A stretch of 64,000 bases of DNA from Campanula takesimana (lineage: Eukaryota > Streptophyta > Magnoliopsida > Asterales > Campanulaceae), in the NCBI GenBank assembly GCA_026119855.1, contig JAOWBW010000163.1, forward strand, positions 1,673,138-1,737,137, in the 5' to 3' direction. Below the pieces are notes generated by a model that was given only the letters and a program-made list of their open reading frames with translations, had not been told where the DNA came from and did not search any database. Every line of letters begins with the position of its first letter. The stretch's first letter is position 1. A program made the position numbers and the translations under genes. This document shows positions 55,726-64,000 of this stretch, one piece after another.

Positions 55726-57237
55726 GCAGTCCCGATCTCATACGCATTTATGCGTACGCATTTTGTTAAAAAACTGTTCAACCGCACCAACCCCCTCAAA
55801 ATTAAAACAATGTTTCACTCTTACCCCTGATTGATTTTAGGCAAATCTGAAATTTCAGCCACTGTCTGACGGTGTTTTCTCTGATATCAACAAAGAAATT
55901 TGGTATGCACCAAACCCAGAAAAGAGATTGTTTTTATGCACCAAACCCAGAAAGATTAATTATTAATCACATGATTTGTCTTCGTGGATGCTCCCGTTGA
56001 ACACGGAAAAGAACAGCGAGAAATTCGCCCTAACCTCCCTTCAATTTCTACACAGAATAGGTGATATAATTGAGAAACAAAGAGGTGGCCATGAAAACGG
56101 ATTTATAGTTCAATCACGAAAATATGAAATCTTAAGCTATCGATTTTGAAACTGAAAGAAATCACAAAATCAAAGTGCTGATTTATATTTTCTAGATCAG
56201 ATCTTTAAACCCAGAAGAATCTTTGTTCATGGGCTGAAATCGAAGAAGAAAAAGCAAAGTTTGCAAAAGTAGATAAAAATCGGAGAAGTTATGAGCAGGA
56301 GGAATTGTTTAAATTATAATCGAAATAAAGAGAAATCTCAAGCTTGGTATGGAGCTCAGCAAAGAGAAAAACCATGGAAGACTCAGAGAGAGTTCAAGAG
56401 AGATGAGAGAGAAACACTTAATTTGCTTGAAATGGGTATAGGTGAGTGTAAATTTGGTATAGATTTAGTGAAAAAGAAAAGGGGGTGCGGTTGTAATTTT
56501 TTTGCCAATATTCGTACGGACTTAATGCGTACCTGAACCCCACTCTGTATGTATGTTTGTATATACATACGTTCAGCCTTTTCATATTGTATATGAACAC
56601 GTTATGTTATGTTTATGCACTTTCTGAGAGCAGGACCTTCTTATTTCCGCCAACCAAGAGACCTCAAAAGATCAACAAGTTCATATGCTCAGCACATATC
56701 TTCAAAAAGGAACATAAATCGGAAAGAAATGATTTTGGAATCTTTCACTTCAATGCTTCCTCACTTTCAAGTACGCCTTAAGTCATATCAAGTTCAGAAT
56801 TCGTGTTCTCTGGTATGATCGAATTACCTTCTCCTTTTTGTTCCCCAAAACTTATACGGGTGTTTAACTTGTTACTAAATACTCGAGCATAGTGAGTGTA
56901 TATATATGTGTGTGCATGTATATCTTGGTAGGTACCTTTCATTATTAGCACTAATATTTTACAAGCAAATGACAACTGAATTTTTTTATTGCAGCATATT
57001 CCAAATGCATTTTCGCGGAAGCACCTTCCTGCTGAGAAAACAATATTGGTGTTAAGTAATGAAGAGGGGATGACTTGGGAAGTGTATTCTATACCTTATG
57101 GTCATAAAGGAATCAAGTATGTGTTTTATGGAGGGTTGGTAACCTTTTTGCGAGATAACAATTTAAAGGAAAATGATGTATGCATATTTGAGCTCGTAGG
57201 CCCAAGGGAGATGAAGGTATATATTGTTAGATCATGA
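54944..57237 (+). CDS. REM-D: two-B3-domain REM-type transcription factor, 278 aa
   Basis: Exons 54944-55048, 55302-55611, 56634-56812, 56995-57237; total 837 nt, phases consistent, open throughout. B3 domain 1 (residues about 18-113): PYFFKIFLDDLN, RIPPDFKKHIL, NEIFLEDGWKKFVREN, GDYLLFTYNGNLGFSVQIFD. The linker is about 30 residues shorter than in REM-A because 89-90 nt are missing between two ACAAG repeats in exon 3 (joined as RSTSSYAQHISS). B3 domain 2 (about 199-278): HIPNAFSRKHLP, TWEVYSIPYGHKG, TFLRDNNLKENDVCIFELVG, ending VYIVRS, a few residues shorter than its paralogues. Intron 2 holds an 821-bp transposon. The ATG at 54944 is chosen because only it enters the B3 frame; the duplicate ATG at 54734 gives a short uORF. 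A sequence-specific nuclear DNA-binding role is inferred from the family. Confidence 0.83.
55660..55714. repeat. (TA)n microsatellite
   Basis: About 25 TA units then TATG repeats in REM-D intron 2, directly beside the transposon insertion. Confidence 0.9.
55727..56547. mobile_element. DNA transposon (hAT-like, non-autonomous) in REM-D intron 2
   Basis: Ends CAG...CTG with imperfect long inverted repeats (left 'gcatttatgcgtacgcat', 'caaccgcaccaacccc'; right complement 'acgcattaagtccgtacgaa', 'caaccgcacccc'). The 8-bp flank TATGTATG is duplicated, but this lies in a TATG microsatellite, so the duplication is uncertain. An 81-codon open frame inside (56291-56536) has no recognisable domain. Confidence 0.55.
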
Positions 57238-58566
57238 TCCCACCGTTGATCTGTGAACGTACGTGCAAGACTGCAAGTTCATATCTAAAACTTGTTATCG
57301 AGGAAAATACCCCCTCCGTTCCAACCAAAACGATCTCTATGAAAGAAGTGTTTAGCACAGTAGTTTATTTCAGTTAAGTATAAATAAAGATTTGGTGTTT
57401 GAGCTTTACCTCTGTTTAGAAAGATAAATATCAAGAAACAATTTCGGACATTTACTTTGAAAGAGAGGTAGTATCTTATTGTATCTTCAGCTCATTAAAT
57501 AAGGGTCGGCATTCTTTTTAGCAATTCATAAGCGGTATAGTTAGTTTTAATTTGAATCGACGTGTATAACTTATTACAATATTTCACCAAAAAATATGAT
57601 AATTAACTTATTGCCTTAAATTCTTAAAATTCTGCAGCACATTCTGTATGCATTTTCTATTTGTAACAATTTCTTTTCCTCTCCAAAAACAGGTTTTAAA
57701 AAAATGCAAAAATTAATTACCATCAAAAGATTCAAAACAGACACAAAAAATCATCTTCCTTTGTTTGTCGTTTGTGTTTCATTAAAAAAGGAAAATGGAA
57801 GAAAATTCGATATGCGCATGAAAATGGAAAGCATTAAACTCCAAAACAAACACTTGTACCCCATCTCTCTCTCGCTCTATTTGCATCTGCAACAAAGGAC
57901 ATAAATTAAAAACAGCCAATTAATTCAGGCATTAATGCAAAAATCCTGACCACATTTTCTGTAACAGCACATTGCTGATCTTTCTCAACAAACAAGCTAA
58001 TAAAGAAAGCTCCTCTATAATTTATGCAGAGTATTCATTATAGCTTACCTTGTTGTTGTCTTTATTGAGAATCATATTGTTCGTACATTCTACATGCCAA
58101 AAATCAGTTTAGACGCCACTGATTTTAGCTAAGAGGATCATATCGTCCGTACATTCTACATGCCAAAACACATGAACTACAACAATCAGGGCTGGCCTTG
58201 CTTAGGACTGATTAATAAGTGAGAGTCTTTGTTGAAAACTTGGGAAAACTTGGAGGGGTCTTTATGTAACTTCATCATATTGCTATCTCTTTTGGACAAT
58301 TACTTCCAACAACTTTCATCGTTAAGAAATTTGACGAAAAGTCTTGACAGTCGACAGTGTTCTCCTTAACAATCGAGGCTTTCAATTTCTCCCAAACTAT
58401 AACTGTCCTATAATAACATTCTTGCATATCTAGTTTAGGATACTATATTTTATCCATAATCATAGTCAAAATCAAACCAATGTTTTATCATATTTGATGA
58501 GTGGGTTAGCGGCAACAACTGTTGATCAATTTTCTTTTTCTATAGAAAAGTGTCACTATGTGAACC
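57238..58566. other. REM-D 3' flank and orphan A-type REM promoter
   Basis: 57238-57500 matches the REM-B 3' flank (45000-45330). 57640-57715 matches the DNA after REM-B ('aattaattaccatcaaaag'). 57800-57925 ('aagcattaaactccaaaaca', 'ctctctctcgctctattt', 'gcaacaaaggac') matches the REM-A 5' flank at 34830-34915, but no gene follows. 58070-58165 has a direct repeat 'gtacattctacatgccaaaa'. The rest is unique AT-rich DNA. Confidence 0.6.
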
Positions 58567-59924
58567 TGTTGGAAAAATATGTAGTGTGTGAAGGAAATTG
58601 TGTATTTTCCTTACATGAATCGTTTGCCATTTGGTAAAGATATTTTTGGGTTTATTTCACTCCGTGTGAATACTAAAATGATATATCTATATGTCCAATT
58701 TAAGATTGGATGAGAAAGATATAATAGCTCAAAAATTGGTGGGTTGAAAGTGTAAATTATGCAATTTAACCCCACTATTGATGTGTCATGATTCCTTAGA
58801 TTAATTGAAAAATTAATTGAGATCATTACCTTGGTGTTGTGGTTACAAAATTGTGGAATCAAGCCACATAAATACAAGGTAATGAATCACAAATTAATTT
58901 ATGAATTAATTGGGAAATCATGGTTTTGTTGGTGGAGCTATAAAAGACATACCCACTAGTCTTTTGGAAAGAGATGAAAAAAAGAACACACAATTGATAA
59001 TTTTTCCTTCAATCTTCTTCCTCCCTCTTGTAATTTGTTCATCTTCTTCCTTTGGCCTCCTAGAACAAAATCAATGGTGATATCGTCCAAGCATATTAGT
59101 TCATTTCGCCGGAAGGCTTAAGTGCGAAGTGGTTCCGGTTAATCCGTTTTTATCCTGGGAGACTAACGCCCGTGGAAACTCAAGCACTCGTAAGAGGAGG
59201 ACGAATTAGTCTTAAGAGAGTGTGTTCTCACACGATTCGGATACAAGAGATCAAAGATGGACAAACCCAATGAAGAGATCAATACGGTTGTATCGTTCCT
59301 TTTATGTTTTTCATAATTGTTATATATTGTATTTTCAATGTTGTAATTTGTTTTCCTTTCTATTTGTAAGATTTTGTCCAACATCTTAAGACTAATTCGC
59401 TTGTTGAGAAAGGATTGCAGATACATGGATCTTGTGGCGTGGTGGCTACGGGAGAAAGGATGAAAGACGATGAGGAACAATGAGAAAGAAAGCAAGAAAA
59501 TTTCTGCACAGATTTTTCTGACCAGCTGTAGTAAAACCGCATATCCTGTTTCGTTAACCGTTGGATTGGGCCGAAATTTTTTGTACATGTTCACGACTCA
59601 TAGGAGGAGATTCTGAACGGTGGCGATTGGAATCTATAATGTGAAAGTGAAGAAAAAAATTTCGACAGAGCAGTTTTTGTGAAGTAAAACACTAATTTTA
59701 TTTTTGTTTAATAAGATTAACAAAGATGGAAAGATTGATGCTCCGTGACATCAACTATGTTTGAATGATTGTATAAACCAATTGTGGCTATGCCTCATGT
59801 AGTGGTTATACATCATGTGATATGTCTCTTATGGTTCATTTCGTATGAATCATATTAAAGAAATGAAAAGTTCATTGGAACTAAGAACGTTGGAAGATTA
59901 AGTATTTAACGTTTCGTTGACAAA

Positions 59925-60260
59925 GATAATAGGTCTTCTTGCGAGAAGTTGTTAAAAAACCTATTATTTGCATTGTTGACAAAGTCACAAAGGTAACATA
60001 ATAGGGCTTCTTGAAATGAAAGAAGTTGTTAAAACCTATTATTGTAAAATAGCGACAAAGGTTACAAAGATTAAAACAATAGAGCTTCTTGAACGAAGTT
60101 GTTGAATTCTATTGTTGTAAAGTCACAAAGACTAGAACTATAAGGGCTTCTTGGAAGTTGTTAAAACCTAATAGTGGATGAGTGACTAATGTTAGAAGAT
60201 AAAAAATAATAGGACTTCTTGAAAGAAGTTCTTAAATCCTATTGTTGTTGATGATGAAAA
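59925..60260. repeat. About 70-bp repeats, each a potential hairpin
   Basis: Five units at about 59930, 60003, 60082, 60142 and 60213. Each reads close to 'aatagggcttcttg', a short spacer, 'aagaagttgttaaaa', 'cctattattg'; AATAGG pairs with CCTATT and CTTCTT with AAGAAG. Spacing is 60-79 bp. Lies in the Copia interior where gag would be expected. Confidence 0.6.
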
Positions 60261-61239
60261 ATGACACAATATTTAGAAGGATGGCTTCTAAAAGAAAATG
60301 TGCAATTTTGTGAATGAGAATGTAATTTCTCTAATTTAGAGGTACTCCATAATGAGACCTTTAAACTTTTGAATAATTAACCTCTAATTGTTATTCCATC
60401 AAAAATTAAGAGGTTACTAAGATGGTTTGTTACAAAGAAATAAATTGTGAATTTATTCTTGGTAAATTCTCTAATTAAGTTATAGAAGTATATTTGTAAC
60501 AACAAAGTTATGATTTGGTGTTTAATTGATGAAAATTAAAGCCAATGTTTTGGAAAAGGCTCCTTGTGTGGAGATAATTTTCCAACGAAATGTGGGTGTT
60601 CCAAGTATGTTGATCACCATCGTGAGAAGTTAGAAAATTTTGTTAGCCCGCGACTTTAAGTGATGGCAACAAAAGATGTTCTACTTAACCACCTTGAACT
60701 TAGTGATATTTCTTAAGGAAAATCCTACAAAGTTGGTGGAAATGAGACGGATTTTTAATCCGTGAGTGCGGTTGAAGCATATGAGTTTCTTTTGTCGGAA
60801 CTATATATTTAAGGATTTTTGGTTTCGTTATATAACATATATAGAATAGTTGGAGTTTTGGACTATAAAATAAAATCGAGAATATTGGTACAATGAAAAT
60901 CATTGCAGGCCGTTTCTTGATTTAAAATAGTAGACTCCATAAGTCGTAAAAAGTCAAATGAAAGAATTGAAATAGTCTTTCATGAAATCCATGTCGAATG
61001 GATGGTGATAAGTGAAATTTTCAAGGGACGGAAATAATGGAAAAATTAATTTTCACTTGAAAAGATTTCAAGAAGCAACTCAAGCATAAATGAATTGAAA
61101 TGAATGTTGAGATGCTTGCTATTCATCTTTGTGTTTAAAAAGAGATAGAGTTTAGATAAGAAGTTGTGTAACACTTCTTGTGATGAAAGCAAATGTGGTG
61201 GAGCATATTGAATTGCTTAAGCAAAGACGAAGTTTGTCA

Positions 61240-61320
61240 AACTTGGTTAAAAGTCAAACTTGTTTGAAAAGTCAAACTTGTATGAAAAACCAAACTTGTT
61301 TGAAAAAGTTAAACATATTC
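61240..61320. repeat. About 19-bp tandem repeat 'aaaagtcaaacttgtttg'
   Basis: Four consecutive near-identical units within the decayed Copia interior. Confidence 0.65.
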
Positions 61321-62704
61321 CTTGTGTCTTGAGAGACAAAGGTAGATATCATCAAGGATGATATCATGATTTTTGAATGAAAGGAATGGAAATTTATCAA
61401 CCGATGGGTTGAGTTGGTGATCAATAATGAGAATATGTCTCTTTAGTTGGATCACATTTTTATTCAAAAATGAATTCAAACAAGATGTGAAATGTGTGTT
61501 GAACTACATCATCATATGATAAGCATAGTGATATATTGTGAATATGTATGGATTGTTCAAACACATGGTAATAATAACACTGTTATTGTTATTATAAATA
61601 AGCTTTGTCTCATTGAATGGAGATGTTGAAAAACACTTTAAAACGAGATAATAAGGATAAAACACTAATGAGTATAGTGTGTGTATAACATGTGCTTGTA
61701 CACAAATTATCCACACTTTGTAAACCACTATCAAATGGTGTGATGAAAATAATGAAAGCATTATTGCTTTATTTTAGACTAAACCAAAGATGTGGTCGTG
61801 AGTCTACTTTGGAAAATAAATACTATTGAATAGGTTACCCCAAGAACAATGTAATTCCGTATGAAGTATGGAAACGTAGGCCTACGTACACTTGTGAATG
61901 TGGGGGGTTGTTCGCAAAGTAGAAAGTCCAAAATCAACAAAATGGATATTTGGGTACAAGATGGTGAGTATGTAAACAATGAGTTTACATAATGGTTGTT
62001 ATATATGATCAATGACTTTGAATATATATATAAAACCAAAGAAAAGAAAAAAAAAATGAAAATCAAGTATTGATGTCAAGTTCATGAAAATGAACAAATG
62101 ATACTTTGAGTGAATAGATCAAAGTGATGCTTTGAATGAAATAGATCAAAGTAAAACCTAAAATAAAGTGTGCAGTTAGTAAAGTCACTAGATGACTAAA
62201 ATAAGCACAAAGATAATGACATCAAAAGGTTGATTTTGTCAGAAAGTGGATTAATCAAATATGACATGAGTGGTTATGTCATAATGTTGATTAATATGTT
62301 TGAACTTGAGAGAAGTTTAGCATATGAGACATTTGGATTTAAAATTTCAAGAAGAACTATGAATTTGCATTAAGCAAATTAAGATATAATTCTTGGAAAT
62401 TTTGAAAAGGTCACGAGATATGGGTTTAGCGGATATAATCCTTGAAGTGAAATTTCTAAGAAATCTAATGGATATTCTTGAGAAATTGACAAGGATTATT
62501 TAGCAATGACTAAACCCCAATTGGCATGAGTCAACATCTATTGAAGAATAGAAGTGACATGTTTTTCTCAAGTTGAACACACTCGAGAATTATTGAAAGT
62601 CTAGTGAGTTGGAACACAAGTAATCCAAAATGTATAGTGAAAGTACTAAGGTACTTGAGATACAATCGAGATTACGGATTACATTACACTAGACATCTAT
62701 CGAT

Positions 62705-63160
62705 ATTGAAGGATATAGCGATGCTATTTGGATATATGAAATCAAAGACTTAAGGTCTACGAGTGGTTTCGTATTCTTATTAGCGGAAGCGACTATATCA
62801 TAGAAGAAGTCTTCTAAATAAATAAGTTATAAATAGATTCATAGCGGAATCTAAGTTTATAGCTGAAGATAATGTGGTGAGAAAGCCGAGAGGCTATGCC
62901 AATTTATAGAAGATATTTCGAGGGATAAAGCTTGTGCTAGCAATTGGTTGGATTGCTAGAAGTCAATCGGTGATTGATTGAATACAAAGCACTATGTATA
63001 TGGTAGGTCTTGACTTATATGTCAAAGACGTAACACCATTAAGAAACTACTCTCAACTAATTTGGCTATGTGAAGTCAAATGAAAAACGGATCCGTTAAC
63101 CAAATGGTTAGAACCGAGAGTTAGTTATAAATTATGGAGGGGAATGAGACATAAAGCCTC
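62705..63160 (+). pseudogene. Copia RNase H and C-terminal remnant
   Basis: GYSDAIWIYEIKDLRSTSGFVFLL at 62711 onward matches the Copia RNase H signature (GY.DADW......RSTSG..F.L). Stop codons then interrupt W.S.KQ.....ST.E.E...(EAERLCQFIEDI). Near 63088 TDPLTKWLEPRVSYKLW matches the end of the polyprotein (D.LTK.L). No other part of pol is readable. Belongs to 58567-64000. Confidence 0.65.
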
Positions 63161-63725
63161 TTAGAGTTGATCACAGCGGAAAAACCCAATCTAGATGACT
63201 GGAGATCCCAAGAACTGGATTCAAAAGGGACCACCTAACTGTTAAAAGACTCGTGCGTCACTATGGGGGTCAAACCCCAAGTCCATTCCTATTAGTGACA
63301 TTCCGAAGGGACAAGGATAAGCCTATGGCTTTTATGACTCTTACGCGTCGAGAAAGTCGAGCGGGGTAATACGGGTTACCTTTAAGAAGTCACCTATGTG
63401 AGAGAGAGTGGGGCCGCTTCGAGGGGAATTGTGTGAGGCTCAATTCTCAGACCCTCTCGCAGAACCAGGTGTATGTTCAAGCCATGATGAACATAGCTAT
63501 GAGAAATGAAATATGTTAGGACATTACTTGTGTCTAGTATATGATCGGCTACCAAAAAGCATATCGATTCAATGGGCAATTATCCCCACATCGACTTGCG
63601 AGTAGAGTAAATATGCTAGTTCGAGCGGAGATTCAATGGGCAATATCCCCACATCTTCGTATGCTTGTTTTTGTCTGCCGGACTTTATCACCAATCTCGT
63701 CTCAATTTTCCTTCATGTGGGGGAT

Positions 63726-64000
63726 TGTTGGAAAAATATGTAGTGTGTGAAGGAAATTGTGTATTTTCCTTACATGAATCGTTTGCCATTTGGTAAAGAT
63801 TATTTTGGGTTTATTTCACTCCGTGGTGAATACTAAAATGATATATCTATATGTCCAATTTAAGATTGGATGAGAAGATATAATAGCTCAAAATTGGTGG
63901 GTTGAAAGTGTAAATTATGCAATTTAACCCCACTATTGATGTGTCATGATTCCTTAGATTAATTGAAAATTAATTGAGATCATTACCTTGGTGTTGTGGT
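63726..64000 (+). mobile_element. 3' LTR of the Copia element, partial
   Basis: First 275 bases of the LTR, nearly identical to 58567-58845 apart from a few single-base indels ('gatattttt' against 'gattatttt', 'ccgtgtgaat' against 'ccgtggtgaat'). This high similarity contrasts with the wrecked interior. Confidence 0.8.

Larger units (their letters stand above)
58567..64000 (+). mobile_element. Decayed Copia LTR retrotransposon, runs off window
   Basis: The 5' LTR starts at 58567 (TGTTGGAAAAATATGTAGTG). The same sequence restarts at 63726 after a purine tract ('catgtgggggat') and continues to the window end. The 3' limit of the first LTR is unclear (about 59070, or 59383 at '...tccaaca'), and no clean primer site was seen. 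The interior is heavily mutated; only the RNase H/C-terminal end is readable. The opposite end, the LTR length and the target duplication lie outside or unresolved. Confidence 0.75.

Noticed and set aside
56291..56536. 81-codon open frame in REM-D intron 2
   Set aside because: Contained in a non-autonomous DNA transposon; no recognisable domain or codon conservation.

Overview
The window is nuclear DNA of a flowering plant, almost certainly a eudicot; I cannot name the species. Genes are split by GT-AG introns, intergenic DNA is AT-rich, and transposable elements dominate. Many elements are nested and several have exact target-site duplications (TSDs), so their ends can be placed to the base. 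Recognisable host genes fall into three groups: one complete DUF506/PDDEXK-like gene (12150-15399), a broken VPS53-like gene (about 22715-33091), and a tandem cluster of REM-type B3-domain genes (35405-57237).

Layout. 1-11943 is transposon territory. It holds a Helitron nested in another Helitron, with a sister Helitron beside it (636-5755), a Mutator-like element (6140-7216) that contains a MITE with telomere-like repeats, a SINE (7995-8112), several 'CTCCCTCCGTCCC' Stowaway-type MITEs, and an unusual palindrome-bearing minisatellite (9380-10720). The DUF506 gene follows (3 exons, 322 aa). 15999-21151 holds a Mutator-like element with about 175-bp inverted ends, another long-TIR element, and a Copia element with both LTRs and an exact TSD but no reverse transcriptase.

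21157-33091 contains exons of VPS53, a subunit of the GARP/EARP vesicle-tethering complex. They carry stops, deletions and a frameshift. One exon is split by a Mutator-like element with a perfect 10-bp TSD. The region before the last exon is occupied by two hAT transposase pseudogenes in inverted orientation, forming a large imperfect palindrome.

33092-58566 is the REM cluster. REM-A (312 aa) and REM-D (278 aa) are open. REM-B has a 1-nt frameshift between its two B3 domains. REM-C has lost its 5' half to a truncated Copia element and its last exon is split by two nested solo LTRs. Flanking sequence shows that A resembles C and B resembles D, so a two-gene unit was duplicated; the promoter of a further A-type copy remains after REM-D. 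REM-D also has a perfect 210-bp tandem duplication that copies its start codon and creates an upstream ORF.

58567-64000 is a decayed Copia element whose 3' LTR runs off the window. I found no CRISPR array, operon or rRNA, and no clearly functional tRNA gene. Exon boundaries were read from splice consensus and comparison between paralogues; transcripts would be needed to confirm them.
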